DNA from: Ciona intestinalis | Lineage: Eukaryota; Chordata; Ascidiacea; Phlebobranchia; Cionidae | Length of the DNA stretch: 64,000 bases | NCBI RefSeq assembly: GCF_000224145.3 | Contig: NC_020171.2 | Coordinates: 304,201-368,200 of the forward strand | Direction: 5' to 3' | In this document: in pieces, positions 51,626 through 61,917 of the stretch | How positions within the stretch are numbered: the first letter of the stretch is position 1 | Layout of the letters: the number at the start of each line of letters is the position of its first letter | Position numbers and translations under genes: made by a program | Notes under the pieces: generated by a model | Database searches by the model: none | The model's input: the letters and a program-made list of their open reading frames with translations, nothing else | Told to the model about the DNA's origin: nothing

Positions 51626-51814
51626 ATTTAAAAGTTTAACTTCTAATGGAAACAAAAGTGTGCGCAAAGACACGACCCGTACTTGTTCGGATATTTGCAA
51701 ATACACAATTTTTGAAACTGATTATCCATTTGCGCAATAGAACCAATTAAGTATGAAAAAACTTATCACAATTGTAGCTTTAAACTGTGCAGTTGGACGT
51801 TGACATCCATAATA

Positions 51815-51968
51815 TATTATGGTGGGGTAATGTGGGACATGTTTTCATTCTCGTTTATCGTCGCAGCAGTAAACAAGGACTTCAAAAAAGCGTTTGTAAT
51901 TGGTTAAAACACGACAATGAAATACGGGTTTTATGTGCTAGCCTTATCCAACTTAACTAACTGACCTA
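51815..51968 (+). mobile_element. MITE, diverged
   Basis: TTATGGTGGGGTAATGTGGG at left, interior GTAAACAAGGACTTCAAAAA, and a poorly kept right end (CTTATCCAACTTAACTAACT). Confidence 0.65.
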
Positions 51969-51980
51969 TATTTTTATTAA

Positions 51981-52180
51981 ATATAGTAGGGTGGGAGGAA
52001 ACGATACGCTTTTAGCATATAATCTTCAAATATCCTGATCATATTTTAAACAATTAACAACGGTGTATGATAGTCGTTAGCATACGATTTTATAAGTCTT
52101 TGAATGTTTTAAGTCTACAACCAAATTGGACGAGAAAATAGAATGAAAAGGGGTCCCATCTTCCCCCAACCTACCATATA
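51981..52180 (-). mobile_element. MITE, full length, inverted
   Basis: AGTAGGGTGGGAGGAAACGA at one end and GGTCCCATCTTCCCCCAACC at the other; interior reads in the opposite sense to the neighbouring copies. Confidence 0.85.
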
Positions 52181-52444
52181 ACCCCCTAACTTAAGTATGA
52201 AGTGAACAACTGTATACAGAGTTGACAGCATTTATCATTACAAGGATAAACATCTCATCGCCCGTAATCTGGTGAATCCATCATCATACGTCATTGTCAC
52301 CTTACGATACAAGGTTGACACCTCCAATGTACGAAACCTTTTTCTTTCCATTCACCACAGCACTATAGAAGCAATTGCTCTGCTCAGTTATCCGCATTAC
52401 CTCAGTTTAGATTCACAAGCATCAAGCGACGAGTTATCAACGAA

Positions 52445-54748
52445 ATGGTAAGCTGTATGCTGCTTATAGGGTTATTCTACATGTAGTAATGCTTGGATAT
52501 CGTGTATGATAAGGATACGGTTAGAAGATGCTTGTTAACGACTGTTCGTAGTTGGAAAATGTTTACTTTAGGTAAAAGTTAAACATTGAAGTTTTCATTT
52601 CCTAATCGAAATCTTTTTTCAGTCTCTTCCAGAAGAACTTAAGAACGGTAAGTTATTCGATGTTTCATTAGTTTGCTTGTTTCTCATGTTTTAGATTTAT
52701 TGTTAGTTTATCGTAACGCAGTGATTACGAGACTCGTAACCCGAAAGTATAAGATTCAAATCCCAACGCTGCTAGCAATATAAATGTTTGCCAATAAGCA
52801 AAAACTTGAACTGTCTCAAATTCAGTTTCTATTCCTTTTGATACCTGGCAGTCGCATTAAAACGAAATTGAAACGCGCTATCTAGACCGTGTCAGGCTAC
52901 TGTATGGAAGGGTGGGGAAAGATGGGATGGACAAGTCGTAAGATGTGTTGCCTCGCCACGCGAGGATAAAGCAAGTTAGATTTTATTTAAACGATGATGG
53001 TGTTTTATATAGAGTGCACCGCTGCGTTCGAAATATTCACCAAAGATTCTACCGATGGTAAACTGGGTGCTGATGAACTTGGAAAAGTCATGAGAATGTT
53101 AGGACAATCACCAAGCGACGATGAGGTCCAGGAAATCATCCGTGACTTTGCTGAAGGTAAGCTGAGTTTTATGGCTCGAGCCAATACTATATGGAAAAGA
53201 GTTTGTGCACAATTTTCTTACAATTGTTGAAGTAATAAGTGTTAATAATTTAAATTTAAACTATTGGTTGTTAGTGTACCGTCTCTTCAACTTTCCACTT
53301 TATTTATTTAACAGCGTAATCGTTTCATCAAATTTTTCACTGTAGTTTATTCTCGCTTTTTTGTTATTTTTTGTTCAACGTGCTGTATAGTGCTATGAGT
53401 GAGATTGGATACCGTTAGTACACGAATCCCTTATTTCCTGATCGCGTTTTTAACAATTAACAACATTGTGATAATACGATACATGTAACTCTTTGAATGT
53501 TCTTCGTTTACTATCAAACGGAACGAGAAATAGAATAAAGACATGTACCATCTTACCCCAACCTATTATATCTAATACAATGTTGCTTTTAGGTGATACA
53601 CTGGCGTTGGATGAATTTCTTGATTTTATGGCAAAGCAGTTGAATGGTGGGCAAGACAAACGCGAAGAAGATTTGAGCAAAGAATTTAAATTACTTCTGA
53701 AAGAAACCTTCCGTTGGTATGACACTGACGCCGATGGTATTATCAGCTGGAGTGAACTTAAGGTAACATAATATATATATAGCAGAGTGGAGGGGAGATG
53801 GGACACCGTTAACACATTATATCCAAATACCCTGATCGTGTCTAAAACAACTAACAATTATCTATGGGAGTCGTGAGACTACGGTTCTACATTTCTGTGA
53901 ATATTCTTTGTTTACTACCAAATGGGTCAGGAAAAAAGAAACGACAATATGTCCCGTCTTTTCCACCCTCCTACATTAATATCTGTCCCTTCGATTACGA
54001 TACAAAAGATCGAATTAAGTAAAAACAATGAAAAGTATCTTTAATGAAAAAACATGCTTTAAGTTATTGATATACTAAAAAGTGCCAATATGAGTTACAA
54101 GTTTAAAATATTGTAAAAAGAGAAAAAAATATTGTGAACTTCCACAGAAACTTAGATTATAGCTGCATCACTTTAAATAAATATTAACCGTTAGACGGCG
54201 CTAAAGAACACTGGAGAGAAAATCGAAGATTGGGAAATCGATGAACTCATGAAGGACGGAGATGAAAACATGGATAAACATATTGATTTTGATGGTTTGT
54301 TATTTTAACCGTGTACATCTCTTTACTTAATTTGTATGTTTATTTGAATTTGCGGCTCGCACAATCAATTTTGCAATTAGTGTAAAATTTGGGTCTTTCA
54401 CACAGCGATAACTTCGTGGTATCTTAAAAGTTAAAATAAAAATTTAAAATGTACAGTACTGTTACTACATAAGTATAATACCGTTAGCACACAATAACAT
54501 ATTCTTTGAATGTGTTTTGAACACCTAACAATGTTTTTTTTATTGTAGCGAGGTTACTGTTATAACATTCTGTAATTATTCTTTGTTTATGCTACTACTA
54601 AATAGGATGAGATTAACCGACCCTATTATGAGCATTAGTCATGAAAAGCTGCAGTATGCCATACTGACACGACCCCTGTAAAATAATATTTTATTTTTCA
54701 GAATGGATCAACATGATGAAGGAATTGGAAGGCCAAATACAATGCTAA
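52445..54748 (+). CDS. troponin C, EF-hand calcium sensor of muscle, 162 aa
   Basis: Calcium-binding subunit of the thin-filament troponin complex. Coding exons: 52445-52447 (the ATG alone), 52623-52647, 53013-53156, 53593-53762, 54195-54294, 54702-54748; total 489 nt in phase. N-lobe: MSLPEELKN, AFEIFTKDSTDGKLGADELG (site I, with irregular spacing as in cardiac-type troponin C), KVMRMLGQSPSDDEVQEII, then site II DFAEGGDTLALDE, which lacks the usual Asp pattern. C-lobe: FRWYDTDADGIISWSELK (site III, residues 101-112, all ligands present) and MKDGDENMDKHIDFDEWINM (site IV, 137-148; Lys replaces the usual Gly at loop position 6). Calcium is therefore most surely bound at site III. KVMRMLGQ and the lobe linker favour troponin C over calmodulin. 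AATAAA at 54817-54822 is the likely polyadenylation signal. Confidence 0.92.
52900..52928 (+). mobile_element. MITE terminal scrap
   Basis: GAAGGGTGGGGAAAGATGGG only. Confidence 0.5.
53400..53575 (-). mobile_element. MITE in troponin C intron 3
   Basis: Starts within the left end (TACCGTTAGTACACGAATCC), interior AACAATTAACAACATTGTGA, right end TGTACCATCTTACCCCAACC. Confidence 0.75.
53775..53980 (-). mobile_element. MITE, full length, in troponin C intron 4
   Basis: GCAGAGTGGAGGGGAGATGG at left; TGTCCCGTCTTTTCCACCCT at right. It begins about 15 bases after the exon 4 donor. Confidence 0.8.
54478..54628 (-). mobile_element. MITE, strongly decayed
   Basis: TACCGTTAGCACACAATAAC, GAACACCTAACAATG and ACTAAATAGGATGAGATTAA only. 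Confidence 0.45.
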
Positions 54749-54816
54749 TGTTTCGCTGTAAATACCATGCATTTCACAGTGTTTTGCACAATTTTGTTTT
54801 GAGTAATGTTCATTAC

Positions 54817-54844
54817 AATAAACTTAAAACGTATACGTTTTATT
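54817..54844. terminator. facing polyadenylation signals around a palindrome
   Basis: AATAAA (54817-54822, +) serves troponin C and TTTATT (54839-54844; AATAAA on the minus strand) serves the coiled-coil gene. Between them lies the perfect 16-base palindrome AAAACGTATACGTTTT (54826-54841). Confidence 0.65.
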
Positions 54845-54954
54845 GAACAATGCGTCAATAGATTTAAACTAATCTCAACGTGAACGAAAATATCAACAGA
54901 AATAAATAGTTGGAATGGTTACAAAATAAAACAAAACTTTAAAATAAATGACTC

Positions 54955-57900
54955 CTATTCATGGCTATTGTTGTTCAGCGCTTGTCTTACAACGGGGTTT
55001 CGTTCGTTATAAACAGATTTCGTTTTTGATTTTCGATTATAAGTAAACTTCGGTCTTTCTTCGACTGCTAGTTTAGGCGGAGTTGGTTTAATCGATTTCT
55101 CTTCATTACTAGATAAATTTTCATTCAGTCTCCACTTTCGTATCTCCGCCGTTTTCGTATTTTCATCATCAGCTGGTACGGTAGAACTGCTGCGTTTAGA
55201 TCGCAGGCCTGTGTCGACTCTCTTCTTTTGATCCATTATTTTCTTGATCCGTCGCTTGGCGAGGTCAGATATAAACTCATTGCTCATTGGATCGTGAATT
55301 GGGATTTGAGGCTTCTTAACCTTTTTTACTGTATTAGAACGCGGTGGAGCCTTTTTACCAGTACGTACCCAGGTATTGTACATTTTCCTTTCTTTATCTG
55401 CGGCTGCGTCTTTCTTCGCGGATGCAACTGGTTTATTTTGTGTTTCAGATTCTGATTTACGGACATCAGTACCAGCACTAGTAGAAATATCAAACATTGA
55501 TGGTTTCTTGTTTGTTACTTCCAAGAATTCCTTTAGAAAATTACCAGTTTTTGATCCGGTACCATCATTGCTCATCAAGGGCTCACGAGCAGACAGATTA
55601 CTTCCAAAACTCGCTTCATTTTCTTTTAATATCGTCACATCACCACTTTCGAAATCTATTTTCACCGGAACAAGATTGTCTTCCCGGAAGTTAAAAGAAA
55701 CTTTAGTAGGAGCTGACTTGGGTCGGATTTTTTTCTCTGGTAACATTTTCATTGAACTTATACTGTTTGCTGAACTTCGTAAATCGGAAAACTTTACGCT
55801 GTTGCTTGCCTCTTCTTTCCTGTCTTCTGTACGGAGAAAAATGTAAATATAAATATAATGTTTAAATAGATGAAAATGTAACACCCCGGGTGTTGGGTAA
55901 TGGGCCAATCTTGACCTAAATCCTAGGAACCATGGCGTGTCACGTCGCAGGTCCTCACCAACATAGAATAGAATATATAGCTGATACAGTAAAACCCAAA
56001 CGATAGACAAATCAAAGAAGTAAAATTAAGTATGACGTCGGGTTTTTATAGAACCGAGCATTTTAAGCTTTATTTATTTTTTATTTTATAAAGATGCATC
56101 CAACGTTATAAAGCACTGCAAGGGGTCAGATTACTTTCGGCATTTCTTTGTGATGCTTAAACTAAAACGGTTTCGTATATATAGCAGGGTGGGAAAGATG
56201 AGACACTTTGTCATTCTGTTTTTTTTGTTCTATTCGGTAATAAACAAAGTTTTTTTGTCCCCATTCCAAAGAATTATAAAACTATATCCTCACGACTCCC
56301 ATAGACCGTTGTTAATTGTTTAAAAGACAAATCCGGATATTTGGATGTTATGTGCTAAAGATTTCCTATCTTCTTCCACCCTACTATAACAACCTATAAA
56401 GACAAAATTTATATCCAAACCATCAACAGCACTCACCCGTGCATTTAACCTCACATGATGATCCAATGCTTGCTTTATGCGCTTCTTTACGTCGTCGCAG
56501 AAGTATTTCCCTGAGATTTCATAAATATTAAACAAATATATATTAGGGTGGGAGAAGACCAATAGTATTCAAATATTCAGATCGTCTTGTAAACAATAAA
56601 CAACGGTCTATGGGAGTCGTGAGAATACGGTGTTATGACTCTATCAATGTTCTTTGTTCACCACCAAATGAGATAATAGGACGGGAAAATGGATTCAAAA
56701 GGTGTCCCATCTTCCCCACTTTACTATACCTATAAATAAAATATTTTACCGATTTTTTCTCTTTTTCCACTTTTCATATTCAATCTGCGCTTCTTCTCTT
56801 TTATTTTCTCGCTCATTAAACTCGTTCATCAACTTTTCTCTCTTCACTCGATTTTTCCTCGTGTCATAAATTCGTCGTTGTCTTTCCAGTTGGTTCTTAC
56901 GCTTCAGCCACTCAGCAATGGCCGGGTTGTCCGTGTTTTTCAGTTGGTGGTCGGAGGCCTAAAACATGTTTTGGATTATTGAAAATATTCATAAAATAAA
57001 CCGAGGACAAACAGCTTTCCAGGGTGACAAGGGTTCGTTCTGTATTCAATCAAAATATCATTGAATTTGATTTAGAAATATTTTAAACGAAAAGACAGTA
57101 TAGCGACAAAACAATAGTTGTTGAAACACACTTACAGTTATTTACAAATATATTTGAAAGAAAATAAGCGCGGTCGCTACACCTAGCAGACAAACAAGCC
57201 ACCTACGTTCATAAACCACTTAAAATTATTGTACTTGCCTTTATCTGTGGTTTAGGGTCGGAATCTTCAGGCACCCAGCTACACTTTATGGATGCACTAC
57301 CCGGTCTTACTTGCGGTCCATTCTTTATAGTTGACGGAGGGGAATTTTTCGTGCTAGTAACTTTTGGTGGTGTCGGTGTTTTTAAGCTCATACCATTCTC
57401 CGTGTCTTCTTCTGTGCGATTGGGCAGAGTTTGAGTTGTTTTTTCCCGTGTTTTCCTGCGCAAGGGTGCTGATTTAGGTCGAACTGGTCTGATTGGTCGT
57501 GATCGAATAGGAGAGGGCACAAGTGTAACCTGATTCCCTTTATAAAAATAACTAGCGCCCTGCTGTTTAGTTTGAAGGGTGTTAAGCAGAGACATAAGGT
57601 ACGAATACGAAAACATTTCTCCGGGCAGATTCAATTTGTTACTAGAATTCAGGAAATCTTTCCGTGTGGATTTTTTCGACATTGTCGGGCCGACCTTTAT
57701 CTGGCTTTTAGATTTCCTTCTTTCTTTTTGAGTGTGAGGGGTTTGGTTTAGACGTACGTGTTTTTTGCTTGAGGAATCCGGTGCACGACTGCTGTCTTTC
57801 AAAATACTTTTTGTTGTCGGAGCTTTGTTGTCAGGCCCCAGTTGTTTCGTTTCTTGCGTTTTGATTGACTGATCCAAAGATGAGCCTTGCTTTATACTCA

Positions 57901-59820
57901 CTTTGCGTGCTGGAGGCGGTTTCGTGCTCGGATTTGAATTTGCCGACTGAGTAACGTTTGATCCCATGGTGCGGTCGTCACTTTCTCGCTCGGCTATTTT
58001 TCGCAAGTCTTTTACGAGTCTACGAATTGCTCGCTTTGCTTGGGCTTCGTTTACAGAAGTTGTGCAAACAGAAGAATTAATTTGTAAACTTTTCTCACCG
58101 TTTACGTGTGGCTGAATTTTGATTTTCTTTCCTCGTTTACATCGACTACTAGGGGTCTTGTTTTGTTTGCTTATTTGCTTGTTCAAACCAGTGTGAATAC
58201 ACTGTTTGTACAAATCAAGATTTTCTGTGTAATGCTGGTCCAAAAAGCGGTGCAATAGAAACTCACGAGCTTTACTTTCTGTTAAATGCAGTAACGCTGC
58301 GTCTTTGTTTTCTGAATAATAAAAACCACAAAGTTACTTTCTGTATTAAAATATTTTTGTCTTGCCCTAGAAGACATACGCCTACAATTGACCCAAGCGA
58401 GTTTTGAATAAACATCGTTTGGTTACATTGTGAGCGCTCAAACCACTCTGTCACGACGAGAACATTGAAACACAGCGTTTGTGAAATGTAATCGAAAACG
58501 ATATAATTATTGAATGAACGTAACTTGCTAAATTCTCGAGTAGCCGGAAACGACAGTCGTTATAACACGCGGGTGTTCAAACAGTTCGTGCTAGCTTACG
58601 ACTTACCAAATTTGTTACTTTGTCGGTGATTTTTTATTTGTGTTTGAAAAACCATTGGTGACAACAGGGTTGGAGTAATTGCCGTTAAATGTCTTGCCCA
58701 AGAAAGCGTACACCCACAATGGTAGCAGCACCGAGTCTTGAGCTCTTTAACTCTGGGTTAGAGGCATGCGTGCTAACCACTTTGCCACGGCGTCGGGCTC
58801 TATTAACATGATAAACAGATGAGAAATAGCTTACCTATGTGCTTATCTTGTGTTTCTTCTATCGTGCCTTCCCAGGTAGAAATACTTGAAACACTTGTTG
58901 ATGATGAACTGCTATATTTATATTTCGTTTTTTCCACGACTGTGTCAACCATTGAACTGCTACTGGTGTTACTTTGTGATTCGGACAGATTTGAATTATT
59001 TATCTCAGTCGACTGTTTTCCTGAACTTGTATTAGAAGATAGTTCGTCTGATTTTTTAAATATCTTCGGTTGGGAATTTAGTGCAGAATCGTCCGTTGTT
59101 GAGTTACCGTCACTTGTATCAGTTTTAGTGTGAGGTTTATTTCCTAAAATTGTTTGCAGCAGTACAACGCCCTTTTCACTCAGTGGCACATCAGTAGTTT
59201 CTTCTTTTCCTTTTGTAAAAATATTTATAATAACGACTTTATTTGTCTCTTCGATTACGGTAGCAAAGATTTAGAATTAATTTAAACAAAAAGACGAATA
59301 TAGCGAAAAAACAACAGTTATTAAAACTAGTTAAAAGCATATTTTCAATACTAAATATAATAGCGCGTAATTATATTAAAATAACATCGTAATATAAACT
59401 AGAAACCAAATAAAATAAAATAACAAAGAAAAACTATCAACAAACCAACTGTCGTTATAACACGCTCGAATAAAAACTATACTCGAGGAAAATATTTAAA
59501 ACCGTGGCTTCTTTATCTCCACATATACTACAATAAACAATGTGATACCGGTATATTGACAGTCTGACAGACTAGCCTAACTCAAACACTACTTTAGCTT
59601 CTATATAAACCTTAATACATTACGTGACCACAAAACCGCCTTTCTGGGGATTTTTCGTACCGATGTTTTTAAGTCTTAATTTAAGCTAAAAGGCGACCTG
59701 AATAGATTGCGAAACATTGGTTCAAAAATAGCTTAACTTACGTTGTTGTGCTGTCGCAATAGTTTCAGCATTGCTTGAAGCAGTTTGATCGTGCGTTGAA
59801 TCTAACCCACACATCGTCAT
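54955..59820 (-). CDS. large basic coiled-coil protein, possibly ciliary or microtubule-associated
   Basis: Exons (descending): 59820 (or up to 60015)-59742, 59209-58835, 58311-57239, 56958-56750, 56510-56437, 55826-54955. From the ATG at 59820 these give 2682 nt (893 aa) in phase; an upstream in-frame ATG near 60015 starts inside a 9-base microsatellite and would add FVWFVW repeats, so it is less likely. The protein is Ser/Lys-rich and low in complexity, with two RPKSAP motifs (RPVRPKSAPLRRK and KIRPKSAPTKV). Its conserved-looking core is DNPAIAEWLKRKNQLERQRR, followed by a charged coiled coil, QIEYEKWKKRKNREILLRRR, and later KMYNTWVRTGKKAPPR. Spaced W-L/V-x-x-K motifs in basic helices occur in CCDC181, CCDC34 and MAP9-like proteins; I cannot settle the orthology. 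The 57238 donor is GC (AAG/GCAAGT). Not secreted; probably cytoskeletal. Confidence 0.7.
56177..56398 (+). mobile_element. MITE, full length
   Basis: GCAGGGTGGGAAAGATGAGA at left; TTTCCTATCTTCTTCCACCC at right; interior CTCACGACTCCCATAGACCG. Confidence 0.85.
56537..56730 (-). mobile_element. MITE, near full length, inverted
   Basis: TTAGGGTGGGAGAAGACCAA at one end and GGTGTCCCATCTTCCCCACT at the other. It lies in the 239-base intron between the 56958-56750 and 56510-56437 exons and makes up most of that intron. Confidence 0.85.
57068..57205 (-). mobile_element. ATT-tailed retroposon copy
   Basis: AAATATTTTAAACGAAAAGA, TATAGCGACAAAACAATAGT, ACACACTTACAGTTATTTAC and head GGTCGCTACACCTAGCAGAC. 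Confidence 0.75.
58512..58796 (-). mobile_element. SINE, full length
   Basis: GAACGTAACTTGCTAAATTC, GGAAACGACAGTCGTTATAA, GGTTGGAGTAATTGCCGTTA, CACAATGGTAGCAGCACCGA and CCACTTTGCCACGGCGTC. Confidence 0.85.
59228..59345 (-). mobile_element. ATT-tailed retroposon fragment
   Basis: TCTCTTCGATTACGGTAGCA, AAAGACGAATATAGCGAAAA and AACAACAGTTATTAAAAC. Confidence 0.7.
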
Positions 59821-59967
59821 GTTACACTTGACGACCACTTGATCACGTGATACGTTGTTTTCTTCGTTACCCAAGACGCTATACGTATTCACAGATTTGT
59901 TTTGTCCTGTTGCGTGACTCGAATTGTTAAGTGTTCCATTGTATTTAAGTGGTAAGCGAGCACGAGC

Positions 59968-60010
59968 AAACAAAACAAACCAAACAAACCAAACAAACCA
60001 AACAAACCAA
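59968..60010. repeat. (CAAACAAAC)n microsatellite
   Basis: Repeated CAAACCAAACAAACC units, period 9. On the minus strand it reads as in-frame FVWFVW, at the presumed 5' end of the coiled-coil gene. Confidence 0.8.
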
Positions 60011-60520
60011 TGCAAGTCTGAACGTTGCCTATGGTAGTTAATGTTTAAGATTCGTTTAAGTTATATAACAACAGTATAAGCATTAATACAATATTTATCT
60101 CATATACTGCCTGGCCGAACATTTTTTATAATAACACAAACTCCTTTCTTTCATGCACTAACGATATTCTCGGTTTCCAAGTCTAATATATAGTTTGATG
60201 TATTCTTTAATCTCATTTTTTAAAGAGTTTAACATGACCGGTTTGCTTTAGCTACGAAGCTTGCTGTCATTAAAATGCTCGGGTCACTTCAACAGGTTTG
60301 GCTCCCATGGCAACTAACCTAAATACACACACCAGGCTTTGTCATTCACTCCATGATGGGCGTGTTATGACATGGAGGCCACTATTCAATTACGAGTGTC
60401 AACATAATCACGGATTTAAACAAAAGATTAATAGTGATTAAAATTCACATACTGAAACGAAACGCTTTGCTAGTTTTATATTACACTTTATGGGAAGCTT
60501 TTAGGGTGATCAGTTATTGT

Positions 60521-60740
60521 CCGTTGCCGTGGTACTTTGCCGGACCATACCGGATTCGAGGCTCGATGCCGCTATCAATGTGGGTATACCCATCAATGCT
60601 CTGACGCAGTGGTCACTATAATCTGTCAGGTTTTTAGCAATAAACACGAAAATATTTATCCACAAAGCTACGTATGTGGTTACTCGTAAACGACACGAGT
60701 TGTGTTATAACGACTGTAGTTTATTCGTTCGAAAAGTTAC
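60521..60740 (+). mobile_element. SINE, strongly diverged
   Basis: TTGCCGTGGTACTTTGCCGG, GATTCGAGGCTCGATGCCGC, GACGCAGTGGTCACTATAAT and TATAACGACTGTAGTTTATT keep the family order, head to tail. Confidence 0.65.
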
Positions 60741-60799
60741 CTTTACGGTGGACATTTAATCATGAGTTCTCACCACATGCATACTTTACTATATTACTA

Positions 60800-60900
60800 T
60801 ATAGTAGGGTGTGGGAGATGGGACACCTTTAGCACATAATATCCAAATGTCCTGAAAGAGTTTTGAACAATTAACAATGGTCTATGGGAGTCGTTAGGAT
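60800..60900 (-). mobile_element. MITE, truncated
   Basis: AGTAGGGTGTGGGAGATGGG through GGTCTATGGGAGTCGTTAGG; it stops where the inverted-repeat element begins. Confidence 0.8.
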
Positions 60901-61401
60901 CCACAGAAATAAAAAAAGAGTAGAACGCGCAACTGCCCAAAACCGTGATGTATTCTTTTTTCTATTCACGTGACCGCCAACTCCGTCCCCATTTTCCTTC
61001 GTCTCCATTGTAAAAGATAGGCGTATATAGTATTTTTGGAAGGTTTTAGCTGTTTATTTTAAAAACTACACCAACTATTCAAGTTTAATAGGCCAGTTTA
61101 GTTATTTGGTAGGTTAACGCTTACAGTTTACCACTTGTTTAGGAATTTTAATTATTTAAAAATATTAATTAAAAATTTCAAACAAACGGTTTGTTAGAAA
61201 TATATATACATTAGAAAATAGTTGTTTTACACTATAACTTTAAATTAAGTCAAAAAAACGAAGAAAAACTACATAAAACGTCATCGACTCCATTATGACT
61301 ACAATAGTAAACGGGAACGACCTGCGAAAGAGAGAGAGTGTATCACCTCTCTCTTATGCCGACATTAGAGATGCGTGTTCTATTCTTTTTTATTTCTGTG
61401 G
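60901..61401. mobile_element. inverted-repeat element, about 500 bp
   Basis: Left end CCACAGAAATAAAAAAAGAG then TAGAACGCG; right end GCGTGTTCTATTCTTTTTTA then TTTCTGTGG, an inverted pair of about 29 bases. The interior has no coding frame. A matching end (GTTCTACTCTTTTTTATTGC) occurs near 39816, so the family is present at least twice. Confidence 0.7.
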
Positions 61402-61917
61402 CGAGAACTAGCTTGTGACGTATCACACTTACGTCACTCCTACTTATATAGAAACATACATAATTTATATTTATCGCTTTGGTTGGAATATATGGTTTGT
61501 ATAAATGGAAATAGCATAGTGTCTTTATGTTTCTTTAGACAACAAATTTTGCGGCGATTACTTCAACGCTGTGGTTCCGTATCGGCTGTCTAAATACAGA
61601 AATAAATCACTCAAATTACTTACAAAGTTGCATATTCTGGAATTCCGTTTGTATATTTTGTTACTCATGCTTCATTTTAAATTAAATAAACGCAAAAATG
61701 AATGCCTGGTTTTGTGTGACTTGATAAAGTAAAAAATTTTTTGGCAACACTCAGTCATAGGGGGTTTTATGAATACGTCATGAGTGACAGCGTTTCCACT
61801 GGTTAATGCTTTAACGCTCAGGCTGGAAGCTTTCCGAAAATCCCCTTAGTATGACGTACTTAGATATTTCTATGAGGTCGTCGAGCGTGTCGATGTTATT
61901 GCGCAATTTTATTTAAC

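Larger units (their letters stand above)
50180..52444. other. intergenic, FUT8 3' end to troponin C start
   Basis: Densest MITE cluster of the window (four copies), plus a retroposon split by a solo LTR. No gene was found. The open frame at 51317-51547 is retroposon and LTR sequence. Confidence 0.6.
60016..61917. other. intergenic, repeats, upstream of the coiled-coil gene
   Basis: Holds a degraded SINE, a truncated MITE and an inverted-repeat element. No gene was recognised; the frame at 61375-61593 starts inside a repeat end. Confidence 0.5.

Noticed and set aside
52715-52795. Possible tRNA or SINE head (AGATTCAAATCCCAACGCTG)
   Set aside because: Too diverged to assign; the rest of the SINE does not follow.
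55827-56010. N-terminal extension of the last coiled-coil exon in the same frame
   Set aside because: A good acceptor (CCGTACAG) at 55827-55834 and phase agreement with the 56437 exon show this part is intron.
61375-61593. Open frame of 72 codons
   Set aside because: Begins in the terminal repeat of a mobile element and has no protein-family character.
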